This document shows, piece by piece, positions 1 to 9,648 of a stretch of DNA of 64,000 nucleotides. The notes under the pieces are model-generated. The model did not search any database. It had not been told where the DNA came from and saw nothing but the letters and a program-made list of their open reading frames with translations. The DNA is taken from positions 1-64,000 of IMG/VR virus record IMGVR_UViG_3300017788_000014, one strand, 5' to 3'. Within the stretch, counting starts at the first letter, position 1; the number at the start of each line of letters is the position of its first letter. A program made the translations under genes and the position numbers. This stretch comes from a virus.

Positions 1-1
1 C

Positions 2-1500
2 AATATTACACGTAAAAATCCTGACCGACCGCTCGTTGAGGTCTTCTACGAAGACACCGACGAAAACAATGAAGGTTGTACACCCTGCCCCGAACCGATT
101 TTTACGATCACGCAAAAAGAGTCGACGGTTCAAGATGGCTGCAAAGAAATTCAAACCTGTGAGTGGGAAATCGATCTCTGCATTCCAGTACCTATTCCAC
201 GGCCACCGTGTGTGAACATCACACGCAAAAACTCAGACAGGCCATTGGTAGAGGTCTTTTACACCGGCGGTGACGACGAAAATTGCACGCCCTGTCCAGA
301 GCCGATTTTTACGATCACGCGAAAAGAATCGACGACAGAAGATGGCTGCAAAGAAATTCAAACCTGTGAGTGGGAAATCGACCTTTGCATTCCAGTGCCT
401 ATTCCACGGCCGCCGTGTGTGAACATCACACGCAAAAACTCAGACAGGCCATTGGTAGAGGTGTTTTACGAAAACACCGACGGAAACAATGAAAGTTGTA
501 CACCCTGTCCAGAACCTGTTTTTACGATCACGCAAAAAGAGTCGACGGTTCAAGATGGCTGCAAAGAGATTCAGACCTGTGAGTGGGAAATCGACCTCTG
601 CATTCCGGTACCCATTCCACGGCCTCCGTGCGTCAATATTACACGTAAAAATCCTGACCGACCGCTGGTTGAAGTCTTTTACGAAGACACCCTAGTGGAC
701 AACGAAACCGGGTTTTGCGCTCCCTGTCCGGAGCCGATCTTTACAATCACACAAAAAGAATCAATAACGCAGGACGGCTGCAAAGAGATTCAGACCTGCG
801 AATGGGAAATTGACCTCTGCATTCCGGTACCCATTCCACGGCCTCCGTGTGTGAACATCACACGCAAGAATCCTGACCGACCGCTAGTTGAGGTCTTCTA
901 CGAAGACACCGACGAAAACAATGAAGGTTGTACACCCTGCCCCGAGCCAATCTTTACGATTACCCGAAAAGAGTCGACCACGCAGGACGGCTGCAAAGAG
1001 ATTCAAACCTGCGAATGGGAAATCGACCTCTGTATTCCCGTACCCATTCCGCGGCCTCCATGCGTCAATATCACGCGCAAGAACTCAGACCGTCCGCTCG
1101 TCGAGGTCTTTTATGAAGACACCTTAGTGGACAACGAAACCGGGTCTTGCGCGCCTTGCCCCGAGCCAATCTTTACGATCACGCGAAAAGAATCGACGAC
1201 AGAAGATGGCTGCAAAGAAATTCAAACCTGTGAGTGGGAAATCGACCTTTGCATTCCAGTGCCTATTCCACGTCCGCCGTGCGTCAGCATCACACGCAAA
1301 AACCCAGATCGACCACTGGTGCAGGTGTTCTACGAAAATGCACCCGGCGGTGGTGACTCGCTTTGCACACCGTGTCCCGAACCAGTTTTTGAAATTACTC
1401 GTAAAGAGTCGACGAAACAAGACGGCTGCAAAGAGATTCAAACCTGTGAGTGGGAAATCGACCTCTGTATTCCGGTGCCCATTCCACGGCCGCCCTGCGT
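2..1500 (+). repeat. Near-identical tandem repeats of about 210-215 bp within the fibre gene
   Basis: Seven consecutive in-frame units of about 207-216 bp, each coding for [15 protein letters not shown]...CEWEIDLC..., lie head to tail; the first is cut by the window edge. They differ mainly in a short variable linker (for example TDENNEG, LVDNETG or TGGDDEN). That linker comes in a few recurring versions, which looks like recent duplication and shuffling by unequal recombination. Units after 1500 keep the protein pattern but not the DNA identity. Confidence 0.85.
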
Positions 1501-4500
1501 CAACATCAAAAAGAAAACGACGACTGATCCGCTAATTACAGTCGGCTACGAGGGCTGTCCGACCGTTGCCGGTCGACGTTCCGCGTTTAATATACGCAAA
1601 GTGCCGAGCGAAAAATCCGGCGACTGCGAAGAACTCGAAACTTGCGAATGGGAAATTGATTTAACACTTGTCGTACCCATTCCGAAACCACCGTGCGTCA
1701 GCATCACGCGTAAAAGTTCACCGTTTAACTTTGTGCACGTGGCGTATGAAGGCGCGCCATCATTGTCGAACAAGACGTCCAAGTTTCTTATCACCCGAAA
1801 ACCAACAATTCCGGGTACGTGCACCAAACCCGACTCGTGTGAATGGGAATTCGATCTGACGCTGGTGGTGCCGGTGCCGCGACCGCCGTGCGTGACGATC
1901 AATCGACAGTCGCAGGGCCAGTTCGTCTACGTCGGTTACGAAAACTGCCCTGAAGTCATCAACAAGTCGTCGAAATTTGTCATTACGCAGACAAGCGGCG
2001 GCGGCGGAAGCAGCACGTCGTCAGAGGAATTAGAGCCGTGCGTATGGAACGTCGACCTCGAAATTGTCGTACCGATTCCGCGACCGCCATGTGTTGTGCT
2101 GGAGCAGAAAAATTTCAGCGTCAACGTCGGATACAGAAATTCGCCGTGCGTCGTCGGCAAACAAAACAAGTTTTTAATCTCCCGCGCACAATCCACGCCG
2201 TCAACCGAATGCAAGCGCATCAACGAAGAAGAGTGCAAATGGGAATTCGAACTGGAACTCGCCATTGAGATTCCAAAACCGCCGTGCCCTATATTGCAGC
2301 CGTTGGGGTCGAATAAGATTCAAAGCCGTTTCTCGGATTCCAGCACACCATTTGGCGGCAACAATCGTTTCGGCATCATACCGCGACCGATTCCACAATT
2401 CGGCTGCGAAACGGCCGACACGTGTCAGTTTGATTTCGATCTGCAAATCGATATTCCCATTCCGCGCATTCCGTGTACAAAAATTAATGTGCGCCAACAA
2501 CAATTGAGCGTCGGATACGAAGAGCCGCAAAACAAACTCGAACTAAAAATCGAACCTAACCATCAGGAGAACAAAGGCTCGAATCAACCGCCCAATTGCG
2601 AATTTAATGTCGACATCGATTTGGCGATCAAGATTCCAAAACCGCCCTGCACCAAAATCTATCAGGGCGAGATCACCATTGAAAAAGTCTCGCCGAATCA
2701 AGACCCAGTATTCGAAGTCACGCCGCGCATCGATTGCGTTGAAGGCGAGTACAGTTTCGTTTACCTTGACTTCTATATCGAGTGGCCGTATTGCGAGCCG
2801 AAGTTAACCTACTCAGAAGAGTCGGAATTTGAAGAATGCTATTACATTCCGGGTTATGGCGGCTACTGCGATAAGTATCCGGGACAAGGCAGTAAATTCG
2901 AATTCACGATTACCAAAAAGGAATGCGAAGGTACATATCAGCCGGGTATTGGAATTGTCGGCGGCGGCGACTGTAGTTGCGAGTACGAATTCAAGTCTGA
3001 CATCTACCTCTCACTGCCCGTCGCCGAACATAAAGCCGGCGAAGTAAAAATAACTGGGCCGGGAGAAGAGTTCTGCTCTTTCGGCGATTCGTACCAGCCG
3101 CTGAAATCGGGCACAATTAAAATCGAGCCGCAGGGCGCGCCCGGCGGCGCTCCGGGCAGACTTCCGCAACTGTATCACGATCTCGAATTAGAGTTCTGGT
3201 GTTTACGCGGCGGCGATGTCAACATTACACCAGAAGGCATCGGTACGGGTCGAATTGAGATCGTTAAAACATTCGCCGGCTCGAAAATCAACCTCAATCT
3301 AGACTTTAATACAGTCTCCTGTCCCGAAGGTGGTGGCGGCGGGAGCGGAGGCGGCGGCGGCAATTGCGTTACCGGACCGAGAGGCGAAACAGGGCCATCT
3401 GGGCCAGAAGGTCCATCTGGTCCGAGTGGTCCATCTGGTCCGAGTGGTCCATCTGGTCCGTCTGGGCCATCTGGCCCAAGTGGTCCATCCGGCCCCACAG
3501 GCGCGACAGGCGCAACCGGGCCGTTTCCAAACGTTACGATCGGCGCCGTAAACGCACTGTCAGCCTGCGAAAGTCCGACCGTAAAACTTGCCGGCACAAA
3601 ATCTGATCGCATTTTAAACTTCGGCATACCAAAAGCCTCGCGCGTATTTTTGCAGGGCACAGTGCCTTTGGCGCCCAGTATGTCGCCGCAGGTTATAGCG
3701 GGCTATCAGGATTGCGACTTATATCTGCAATTTGGTATTCCGCGTGCGCCGCAAGTTGCCGTAAGCAGCGTCATCACACTCAATCCGGATCAAAATCCGC
3801 GCGTCTTCGGTAATAACGTCGCCGGCGACCTACTGCTCGATTTTGAATTGCCGCGCGCGCCGAACGTGACGGTCGGCACCGTCACAGAAGTTACGCCGTG
3901 CGTGACACCGGCTGTAACGGCAACTAAAACCAACGGCGACGTAAGCCTCAATTTTAAATTGCCGCGCGCTACCAAATTCAGCCTCGGCCCTGTTACGACG
4001 CTTCCGCCAAACAATAATCCGGGAGTTCTTCTCGGCCTTACAAGCACGTGCGATAACGTGCTTTTGTTTGGACTTCCGCGCGCGTCCATGTTTAAAGCCG
4101 GCAGCGTAACTGCGGGCTGCCCCAACAGCAAAATGACCGTGTCGTTAGAGGACGACAACGGCGACTACATCATTAATCTCGACATGCCCAGAGTTCCGAC
4201 GTTATCGATCAACAACGTCGAAACGGTTCCGCCGATTCAAGAGCCGAACGTAGAAGTAGAAAACGACGAATGCGGCGATGTGCTGTTGAATTTCAAACTG
4301 CAACGCGCGCCCACAGTTTCGGTCGCCGGCGTCAATCCGCTCGATCCAGATCAGCCGCCACTCGTCACCAGCGATATCGACGGCAACGGCGACGCGCTGT
4401 TGACGTTTGATTTACCCCGCGCGCCGACATTCACTGTCGGTAATGTGTCGGTCAATACCAAATTCACCGCAGCCGTTACAAACAGCGGCGCCAACGGCGA

Positions 4501-5686
4501 CATTATTCTTGACTTTGATTTACCGGTCGGCCCAACAGGCCCATCTGGCCCGACCGGCCCGCGCGGATTAGTAGGCCCCACCGGTGTCGGCGCTAGCGGT
4601 CCGACCGGACCTTCGGGTCCTTCCGGGCCGTCGGGGCCAACGGGGCCGTCTGGCGCGACTGGTGTAATCGGAGCCACAGGACCTACCGGGCCAATTGGAC
4701 TTACCGGACTTCGCGGCGTCGAGGGCCCGACAGGACCAATTGGACAAACTGGCGCCACCGGAGTTATAGGATTATCTGGCCCGCGTGGAATTATAGGTCC
4801 AATCGGTCCGACTGGTGTTGCCGGTGCAACAGGATTAATAGGCCCGGCTGGTGCAACAGGCGCCGTCGGACCCACTGGTATTACCGGCGCTACAGGGCCA
4901 ATAGGGCCAAGAGGTATTACAGGTTTAACCGGCCCGACCGGTGTTGCTGGTGCAACAGGATTAATAGGCCCGTCTGGCGCAACAGGAATTATAGGCCCGC
5001 GAGGCGTCACCGGGGCTACTGGTTTACAGGGCGCCACAGGACCACGCGGCGTGGTCGGCCTGTCTGGCTCAACTGGGCCGATCGGCATTACAGGCGCCAC
5101 CGGTTTGACAGGCCCCGCAGGACCTTCCGGACTACGCGGTATCGAGGGCCCTCGGGGTCCAATTGGCCCGACTGGTGTTGCTGGCGCCACCGGCTCAACA
5201 GGCCCAATTGGCGCGACCGGCGCCACCGGCCCGGCAGGACAACGCGGAGAACGCGGTTTTACGGGCCCATCCGGCGTCGCCGGCCCGGTAGGCCCACGAG
5301 GGCTTACGGGCAATACGGGCGCCATAGGGCCACAGGGGCCGCAAGGATCGGTGGGTCCGGCTGGGCCAGCCGGACCAATTGGACCGATTGGAGAACCCGG
5401 CCCGCGTGGACAAACGGGACCCCAAGGCCCGGCCGGTCCAATTGGCCCGAGCGGTTTGCGCGGCGTTAGCGGACCTGCTGGCCCATCTGGGCCGACCGGT
5501 CCAGTTGGCCCGTGCGGGCCGCCGGGGTCGCCGGGGCCACAGGGCGCAACCGGACCCGCTGGCGCGACAGGGCCGATAGGGCCGCCGGGGCCGAGCGTAC
5601 TGACGCCCGAACTTATTCAAGAACTGATCGCCGCGATTAACACGAATGCCGCGTTACGCGCCGCAATTCAAGCGGCTATTAACTGA
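2..5686 (+). CDS. Giant repeat and collagen-like fibre protein (5' end outside window)
   Basis: The frame is open at the left edge, so the N terminus is missing; 1894 residues are visible. First come about thirteen cysteine-rich units of roughly 60-72 residues. Each ends in a CEWEIDL-like strand followed by P-x-P-x-P-P-C. The first six or so are nearly identical at DNA level (2-1500) and later ones diverge. Next are a short Gly-X-Y collagen run dominated by GPS (about 3374-3524), nine units of about 37 residues ending in LPRA (3525-4530), a second collagen-like run of about 350 residues (4530-5600), and a short Ala/Ile-rich tail. Collagen-like runs in phages are known from trimeric tail or capsid fibres, so a long host-contacting fibre is the likely role. 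The beta-strand-rich repeats would form the shaft. A GTG at 212 lies inside the frame and is not the true start. Confidence 0.85.
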   Translation, partial: NITRKNPDRPLVEVFYEDTDENNEGCTPCPEPIFTITQKESTVQDGCKEIQTCEWEIDLCIPVPIPRPPCVNITRKNSDRPLVEVFYTGGDDENCTPCPEPIFTITRKESTTEDGCKEIQTCEWEIDLCIPVPIPRPPCVNITRKNSDRPLVEVFYENTDGNNESCTPCPEPVFTITQKESTVQDGCKEIQTCEWEIDLCIPVPIPRPPCVNITRKNPDRPLVEVFYEDTLVDNETGFCAPCPEPIFTITQKESITQDGCKEIQTCEWEIDLCIPVPIPRPPCVNITRKNPDRPLVEVFYEDTDENNEGCTPCPEPIFTITRKESTTQDGCKEIQTCEWEIDLCIPVPIPRPPCVNITRKNSDRPLVEVFYEDTLVDNETGSCAPCPEPIFTITRKESTTEDGCKEIQTCEWEIDLCIPVPIPRPPCVSITRKNPDRPLVQVFYENAPGGGDSLCTPCPEPVFEITRKESTKQDGCKEIQTCEWEIDLCIPVPIPRPPCVNIKKKTTTDPLITVGYEGCPTVAGRRSAFNIRKVPSEKSGDCEELETCEWEIDLTLVVPIPKPPCVSITRKSSPFNFVHVAYEGAPSLSNKTSKFLITRKPTIPGTCTKPDSCEWEFDLTLVVPVPRPPCVTINRQSQGQFVYVGYENCPEVINKSSKFVITQTSGGGGSSTSSEELEPCVWNVDLEIVVPIPRPPCVVLEQKNFSVNVGYRNSPCVVGKQNKFLISRAQSTPSTECKRINEEECKWEFELELAIEIPKPPCPILQPLGSNKIQSRFSDSSTPFGGNNRFGIIPRPIPQFGCETADTCQFDFDLQIDIPIPRIPCTKINVRQQQLSVGYEEPQNKLELKIEPNHQENKGSNQPPNCEFNVDIDLAIKIPKPPCTKIYQGEITIEKVSPNQDPVFEVTPRIDCVEGEYSFVYLDFYIEWPYCEPKLTYSEESEFEECYYIPGYGGYCDKYPGQGSKFEFTITKKECEGTYQPGIGIVGGGDCSCEYEFKSDIYLSLPVAEHKAGEVKITGPGEEFCSFGDSYQPLKSGTIKIEPQGAPGGAPGRLPQLYHDLELEFWCLRGGDVNITPEGIGTGRIEIVKTFAGSKINLNLDFNTVSCPEGGGGGSGGGGGNCVTGPRGETGPSGPEGPSGPSGPSGPSGPSGPSGPSGPSGPSGPTGATGATGPFPNVTIGAVNALSACESPTVKLAGTKSDRILNFGIPKASRVFLQGTVPLAPSMSPQVIAGYQDCDLYLQFGIPRAPQVAVSSVITLNPDQNPRVFGNNVAGDLLLDFELPRAPNVTVGTVTEVTPCVTPAVTATKTNGDVSLNFKLPRATKFSLGPVTTLPPNNNPGVLLGLTSTCDNVLLFGLPRASMFKAGSVTAGCPNSKMTVSLEDDNGDYIINLDMPRVPTLSINNVETVPPIQEPNVEVENDECGDVLLNFKLQRAPTVSVAGVNPLDPDQPPLVTSDIDGNGDALLTFDLPRAPTFTVGNVSVNTKFTAAVTNSGANGDIILDFDLPVGPTGPSGPTGPRGLVGPTGVGASGPTGPSGPSGPSGPTGPSGATGVIGATGPTGPIGLTGLRGVEGPTGPIGQTGATGVIGLSGPRGIIGPIGPTGVAGATGLIGPAGATGAVGPTGITGATGPIGPRGITGLTGPTGVAGATGLIGPSGATGIIGPRGVTGATGLQGATGPRGVVGLSGSTGPIGITGATGLTGPAGPSGLRGIEGPRGPIGPTGVAGATGSTGPIGATGATGPAGQRGERGFTGPSGVAGPVGPRGLTGNTGAIGPQGPQGSVGPAGPAGPIGPIGEPGPRGQTGPQGPAGPIGPSGLRGVSGPAGPSGPTGPVGPCGPPGSPGPQGATGPAGATGPIGPPGPSVLTPELIQELIAAINTNAALRAAIQAAIN

Positions 5687-5743
5687 TGTACATTGACAAA
5701 TTCATCCAGCCGACACAAAATTAACAGCAGCAAGGAGGCGACT

Positions 5744-6127
5744 ATGAGCGCGCACGTGCACACACGGCACATTTCATTCAGCCGAGATAATCTACTGCAA
5801 ACATTGTCGAAATCCGATGTATTTGAAAAAAACCCGACGTTAGAGCCGTGCAAGGAAGACGTCGACAGTTGCCTCAAAAAATATCGCGACGACGTGGCCG
5901 CCAAAGGCTGCGGCTGCCGCGCAAATCCGGCATTACTTTTTGAGTGCTTCGAAAAAACGCTCGCAAAACTGGAAGAACTCAAAGAAACCAACGTCGAAGC
6001 CTTGCGGGCTTTTATTTATTACGCGACGAATCAAACGCAGCGAGACAACGAGCGTATTGAACTCACGGTGTATTTTCGCAAAGGCGGCTCCGACGCTGAT
6101 CTCCACAAATACGTGTTTACGACATGA
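5744..6127 (+). CDS. Unknown protein, 127 residues
   Basis: The start is the ATG preceded by a strong AAGGAGG site 7 bases upstream; the open frame reaches further left but without any such signal. The protein is soluble and mixed-charge, with a central cysteine cluster (CGCR near residue 60), further cysteines, and a predicted helical middle. I do not recognise the family. It follows the fibre gene by 57 bases and its stop overlaps the next start by 4 bases (ATGA), so it is probably co-transcribed. A small tail or fibre-associated structural or assembly protein is possible from position only. Confidence 0.8.
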   Translation: MSAHVHTRHISFSRDNLLQTLSKSDVFEKNPTLEPCKEDVDSCLKKYRDDVAAKGCGCRANPALLFECFEKTLAKLEELKETNVEALRAFIYYATNQTQRDNERIELTVYFRKGGSDADLHKYVFTT

Positions 6128-6552
6128 GCGACAGCGAACGAAATATCCACCTGACGTGGACTGTGAGCCGATACAACTTTCACAGTACCGACGGTATTCG
6201 TGTGCGCGTCGAGGCTGACGCGGCGAACTTAATGACGACAAAAATCTTTGCGTATCAACTTTTGCCGCTCAAACCCGGCACGGATGAAAAAGTCGGCCAG
6301 TTTGACCACATTTGCTCGCCGGTCGACATTGAAGAATATCCTGAAGATACGCCCATTCCGGGAAGTCGTCCGGCGTGGTTTCGTTTAGATTACGTTGACG
6401 TCATGCTGCGTTCTCGCGAAGAGACACAGGCGTTTATTGACGAAATTATTGAGGACGTGCGCCGACTGAAATCAACGTTGGATTTAACCGACACGCTGCT
6501 GCCCGGCGGCGCAATTTGGATCGGTACGCCGCCTGAAGATGAAGACGAGTAA
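6124..6552 (+). CDS. Unknown protein, 142 residues
   Basis: Starts at an ATG overlapping the previous stop (ATGA) and ends in an acidic tail (PPEDEDE). The sequence is beta-rich in its first half (HLTWTVSRYNF, IRVRVEADAANL), then a WFRLDYVDVMLRSREE stretch and a helical segment, the look of a small structural or assembly protein. There is no signal peptide or membrane segment and no family I can name. The stop TAA shares its final A with the ATG of the next gene, so translation is probably coupled across the trio 5744-6854. Confidence 0.8.
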   Translation: MSDSERNIHLTWTVSRYNFHSTDGIRVRVEADAANLMTTKIFAYQLLPLKPGTDEKVGQFDHICSPVDIEEYPEDTPIPGSRPAWFRLDYVDVMLRSREETQAFIDEIIEDVRRLKSTLDLTDTLLPGGAIWIGTPPEDEDE

Positions 6553-6854
6553 TGGCTAAACTTGTTGTACTTGAAGACAGTACGATTTTGTCTATGTTAA
6601 ACGACCCGACGTTTAGCGAAACGATTCCTTGTCTGTTCGGCAAAAAAGACATTTTCAAAACACCGGTTGGTTCGTGCGGCAGTTGCGCGCAAAAAAAGAA
6701 AGAACGCCGCCGCGCAGAAATGGCGCGAATTAAATCGTGTCTGGCGGCACTCAGCGCTGAAAAACGCGCACTGCTTAAAAAACTTTTTGACGCCGAACAG
6801 ATTCGCGTCGTCTACGCCAATGCTGGCGGTCAGGTCGTGCAACTGACCTTCTAG
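6552..6854 (+). CDS. Small Cys-containing basic protein, 100 residues
   Basis: Starts on the A of the previous stop. The centre carries SCGSCAQKKKERRRAE, a CxxC pair next to a strongly basic helix, followed by a helical stretch and a beta-like C terminus (IRVVYANAGGQVVQLTF). With C27 and C49 it could bind a metal, but four well-placed ligands are not obvious. Function unknown. It is the last gene of the 5744-6854 group; two palindromes follow in the next gap. Confidence 0.75.
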   Translation: MAKLVVLEDSTILSMLNDPTFSETIPCLFGKKDIFKTPVGSCGSCAQKKKERRRAEMARIKSCLAALSAEKRALLKKLFDAEQIRVVYANAGGQVVQLTF

Positions 6855-6949
6855 AGTGCTAAATATTCCGCAAAATTGCGGCATATTAACTGCCTCGTCT
6901 GATACGGTATCAGCGCGGGGCGAACTCTAAGTCTAAGAAGGAGGCCGAA
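6855..6949 (+). promoter_or_regulatory. Intergenic region with two palindromes
   Basis: This 95-base gap holds CCGCAA-AA-TTGCGG (6868-6881) and a 13-base palindrome TGATAC-G-GTATCA (6900-6912). It ends in an AAGGAGG ribosome binding site before the gene at 6950. Both dyads are perfect. The first resembles the dyad at 25306-25323. They could be an end-of-transcript hairpin plus an operator; I see no convincing -35/-10 pair. Confidence 0.45.
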
Positions 6950-7333
6950 ATGGCCCTGTCTCTGCACGCCGAGTACACTCGGCGCAAAATTGTGGCGCGA
7001 GTAAATCGCGCCACGGCGTCATGCGTGGTGCCGGCGTCGGCGATCGCGCTGATCGAGCGCGTGATGGAAGACAAAGCCGCTAAGGCGGCTGAAAAGTTCC
7101 CAGATTCATACTGGGAACGAGTGGCTTTCCTCAAGGCCGCCGTATTGGCGGCAGTGCCTCCGGGGCTCCGCGGCACGTTCGCGGATAGATTCCACGAATA
7201 CGCGGCGGCCTGTCAGCGCGGCGACGACGCCGAGGCTGGCGACGACGAGTTCGGGTTCGCCAACCGCCCTGACTACGGCGGCGAACCGCGCGCCCAGCGC
7301 GACGCGTACTTCGCCTGCACAGCATCGCTGTAA
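6950..7333 (+). CDS. Unknown protein, 127 residues, Ala-rich
   Basis: An ATG with an excellent AAGGAGG site 6 bases upstream opens this gene behind the palindromic gap, so it may begin a transcript and be strongly translated. The protein is Ala/Arg-rich and mostly helical (about residues 1-75), with a hydrophilic, acidic linker (RGDDAEAGDDE) and a Cys near the end. No domain is recognised. GC content at third positions is visibly higher than in its neighbours, which may reflect high expression or a different origin. Confidence 0.75.
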   Translation: MALSLHAEYTRRKIVARVNRATASCVVPASAIALIERVMEDKAAKAAEKFPDSYWERVAFLKAAVLAAVPPGLRGTFADRFHEYAAACQRGDDAEAGDDEFGFANRPDYGGEPRAQRDAYFACTASL

Positions 7334-7356
7334 CAGGCAACTTTTTAAGGACATGT

Positions 7357-7424
7357 GATCCGCGGCTATACAGCCGAAATACGCACCGCCCAAGGTGTTA
7401 TTTCTGGTTGTATAGTCGCGGATC
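7357..7424 (+). ncRNA. Very long RNA hairpin in the intergenic region
   Basis: Arms at 7357-7375 and 7406-7424 pair over 19 consecutive positions as RNA (17 Watson-Crick, 2 G-U). The 30-base interior pairs again: GAAAUA and GCACC pair with GGUGU and UAUUUC around one bulged C, leaving a GCCCAA loop. The total is about 30 pairs, far more than a normal terminator. A pyrimidine tract (CCCCTTTTCCTT) follows at 7430. It may be a terminator, an RNase III processing site or a structured regulatory RNA upstream of the gene at 7451. Confidence 0.65.
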
Positions 7425-7450
7425 GCGTTCCCCTTTTCCTTAGATATCCA

Positions 7451-7972
7451 ATGGCAAAACGCAAATCAAAAACAAAACTCGACGTAAAGACGCCGACGAA
7501 AAAGCCGCCGTACGTTATGCCCGAGCCGAATGACGACGCGGCCGCCTTCGGCTGGGAACTTAAAAAATTACGATATCCAGCGGCGGACTCGCCGAAAAAT
7601 GACGTCTGGCCGGGGCGCAGTATTTTTCAACCGCAGATATCGCTGGAAGAAATGCAAGCCTACGGTCACGACATGGCGTTTATCGAGCCGGGCTATTTAC
7701 AGCGCCAATTTGACCACTCCCCGGCGATTCGTAAAGCGGCCGAAAAAGCCAGCGCCGAAAAATACTCGCCCGAATCGCTCGCGCGCCTGCAGCGCGCAAT
7801 TCAGCGAGTCTTCACAGAGACTGTTCTGCCAGAAATCGAAGCGCAGTTTGATGCGATTTCCAAAATGGTCGCGCAGTTCTACGCTGCTCGTTTAGCGCAT
7901 ATCGAAACGTTCGGTTTCGAGGACGACTACGGCGATCAGATCGAGGCCAGCACGACAAAGTCGCGCCGATAA
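7451..7972 (+). CDS. Unknown protein, 173 residues
   Basis: I place the start at the ATG giving MAKRKSKTKL. The frame extends upstream to 7355, but that part lies inside the long hairpin and reads as non-protein. No strong ribosome binding site is visible, so the hairpin may influence initiation. The protein has a basic, proline-rich N terminus, a central part with GRSIFQPQISLEE, and a helical C-terminal half. Function unknown; its neighbourhood suggests a structural or assembly role. Its last 37 bases overlap the end of the minus-strand gene at 7936-8211. Confidence 0.7.
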   Translation: MAKRKSKTKLDVKTPTKKPPYVMPEPNDDAAAFGWELKKLRYPAADSPKNDVWPGRSIFQPQISLEEMQAYGHDMAFIEPGYLQRQFDHSPAIRKAAEKASAEKYSPESLARLQRAIQRVFTETVLPEIEAQFDAISKMVAQFYAARLAHIETFGFEDDYGDQIEASTTKSRR

Positions 7973-8211
7973 CCGGAGATCGGTCCGCGCTTGCCGAGCA
8001 GCAGATCGTCGTCGGTTTTGCCCGCGTCGTCGACCGGATACGGCCCGCCGGCATTGGACACGCCGGGGCGATTGAGCCCAAATTCCGCAGCCTTCTGGAC
8101 AACCAAGTTCGCAGACGTAGAATCCATAAGTTCGGCGATCGTTTTCGCTTCGACCACAAATTCAGCCCGAGACGGCGACACGACAGAGAGATCATCAAGA
8201 ATGGACACCAT
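7936..8211 (-). CDS. Small minus-strand protein, 91 residues
   Basis: Read on the minus strand, a GGAGG site lies 8 bases before the ATG at 8211. The protein (MVSILDDLSVVSPSRAEFVV...) has a natural composition, and without it 7973-8200 would be the only sizeable empty plus-strand stretch here. The plus-strand frame over the same bases gives a Ser/Pro/Thr-rich shadow. The 3' end overlaps the plus-strand gene before it and the 5' end overlaps the start of the gene at 8201 by 11 bases. No family is recognised; the extended middle (NRPGVSNAGGPYPVDDAG) suggests a small structural protein. Confidence 0.6.
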   Translation of the reverse strand: MVSILDDLSVVSPSRAEFVVEAKTIAELMDSTSANLVVQKAAEFGLNRPGVSNAGGPYPVDDAGKTDDDLLLGKRGPISGYRRDFVVLASI

Positions 8212-8728
8212 AGTAATTACCTCCGCGCAAAATGAAGAAAATCCAACCCGCGACATGGTAATACAAATTCTGGGGCTTAGCAAGTTACAAATTCGCCGAA
8301 TCTTTACTGATGTGCTGCAAACCGACTATCCGGAAAATGTTGTATTACCCCGGCAAACTGTGTTTTATTTGTTCGTCGCCGATCTGCTGGAGAACCTGAC
8401 GTTTCTAAACGCTGACCAGCGCTTTTTCGTGATTCGCGAATTGCGAAAATCCTTGCCCGATCACGAGTTCTTGCAAGTCGTGTTTTTCGACAACGCCTAC
8501 GTCACATGGACCGGCCGCGATGACTTTATTTCGCTCGAAACCGGCGACATTGTCGATGTCCTGCCACGTCCGGCGATTGAAGCGATCGGGTATAATTTAT
8601 CAGAGTTGTACGAGCGCGGAATGATCAAGATTCGAAACAGGAGCGGCGCCAATGTCAAAAACACTAATGCGGGAAGCGTGGCAGAGTCGGGAGACATTTG
8701 CGACAGTCCTGCTGACACTATTTCTTGA
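8201..8728 (+). CDS. Unknown protein, 175 residues
   Basis: The chosen ATG (MDTIVITSAQ) has a weak purine stretch upstream (AGAGAG); an ATG at 8255 is an alternative. The protein is helical, with a segment LPRQTVFYLFVADLLENLTFL that is hydrophobic but probably too short and broken for a membrane anchor. It overlaps the next gene by 77 bases, unusually long for this genome. Its start faces the start of the minus-strand gene at 8211. Function unknown; it sits among probable tail-assembly genes. Confidence 0.75.
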   Translation: MDTIVITSAQNEENPTRDMVIQILGLSKLQIRRIFTDVLQTDYPENVVLPRQTVFYLFVADLLENLTFLNADQRFFVIRELRKSLPDHEFLQVVFFDNAYVTWTGRDDFISLETGDIVDVLPRPAIEAIGYNLSELYERGMIKIRNRSGANVKNTNAGSVAESGDICDSPADTIS

Positions 8729-9326
8729 TCGTTTCGGCCCTGAAGCGCTGGACTGGGACCCGAGCACAATCACGCTTGAAGTCGAAGAGGAATTCAAGTG
8801 CGATCTGCCGCAATTGTCGCTGGACCGCCTTATCGTGGCGGGGCAGATTTTGACGACCGATCGGTTTTTCAAAAGTCTGCCGGACTTCATTAACTTCTGC
8901 AACGTGCTTGGCGGCGACGAATACAATCCCGAAATGTGGGACCCGGCAGACGCCGAAGAAGTGGCGTGGGGTGTCACAGAAGCAATGTTGCTCTACCCGC
9001 CCGACGAAGACGATCCAGAGCCATTTACAGACGAAATACGCGCCTATATCGGGGCCGTGTTGGACCGCGAAGGGCTGATCAATCCGCCTGATATCCTGCG
9101 GATTGCGTTGCGCATGTCAAAAGTGCGGCCGTCGATTGAGGAATTTTCCGACGACCCAGAAATGTTCAGCGCAATTTACAAAGTGGAAGACGGCAAACGC
9201 GTAGACATCGAACAATCGATTCGACTTAAAACACGACTGTTGGCCGCGCAATTAAGCGCGCTGCGACTTGAAAACGGAAAAGTTGAAACAGTGATTCAAA
9301 CGCTAGAAAATGCCGCAAACACGTAG
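8652..9326 (+). CDS. Conserved-looking phage protein, 224 residues
   Basis: The ATG follows an AGGAG site. The sequence MREAWQSRETFATVLLTLFLDRFGPEALDWDP and the later DPADAEEVAWGVTEAMLL are patterns I associate with a phage protein family of unknown function found near tail genes; this is recall, not a search. It is acidic and helical, without membrane segments. It may be a tail-assembly or baseplate accessory protein given the fibre gene upstream. It overlaps the preceding gene and is followed after 8 bases by the gene at 9335. Confidence 0.78.
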   Translation: MSKTLMREAWQSRETFATVLLTLFLDRFGPEALDWDPSTITLEVEEEFKCDLPQLSLDRLIVAGQILTTDRFFKSLPDFINFCNVLGGDEYNPEMWDPADAEEVAWGVTEAMLLYPPDEDDPEPFTDEIRAYIGAVLDREGLINPPDILRIALRMSKVRPSIEEFSDDPEMFSAIYKVEDGKRVDIEQSIRLKTRLLAAQLSALRLENGKVETVIQTLENAANT

Positions 9327-9334
9327 AGGAAAAA

Positions 9335-9613
9335 ATGGGGTGGAATGACCGCCTACCCGAAGACCCGTACTGGCCATCGTATTATGACGCCGAAGCCTAC
9401 GAAGAATGGCGCAAATATTTAGAGGCGTGCCAGAGCGAAGAACTCAACCCAACAGCGAATACCGCGGGTTTATCTTCGCAAAATATTGACCCCGTCGCGC
9501 TCGACGAACCGGCGCAGACAGAAACGACGACACGCGTGCTTATTGACGAAAATAAAAAACCCGCCGAAGTGAGCATCGTAGAGAGGCCCGGCGGGTGTGC
9601 TGCGCAGCAGTAA
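9335..9613 (+). CDS. Small acidic protein, 92 residues
   Basis: ATG with AGAGGAAAAA just upstream. The N terminus is aromatic and acidic (PYWPSYYDAEAYEEWRKYLEA), which is typical of small assembly factors. The rest is a low-complexity, Thr/Glu-rich stretch ending VERPGGCAAQQ. No domain is recognised. It is the last gene of this plus-strand run and converges with the minus-strand gene ending at 9625, with a hairpin at the junction. Confidence 0.72.
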   Translation: MGWNDRLPEDPYWPSYYDAEAYEEWRKYLEACQSEELNPTANTAGLSSQNIDPVALDEPAQTETTTRVLIDENKKPAEVSIVERPGGCAAQQ

Positions 9614-9648
9614 CGACAGACGACTTATTTTTTGTCTTTGTCGTTTTT
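9612..9648. terminator. Convergent-junction hairpin
   Basis: AACGACA-GAC and GTC-TT-TGTCGTT pair across an A/T-rich loop between the convergent ends at 9613 and 9625, and a T run follows on the plus strand. It lies partly in the final codons of the minus-strand gene. It could terminate plus-strand transcription. Confidence 0.45.

Noticed and set aside
4351-5325. A 324-residue open frame on the minus strand opposite the second collagen domain
   Set aside because: It is the complement of Gly-X-Y codons (Pro-rich, few stops because of composition), has no start signal, and the plus-strand gene is clear.
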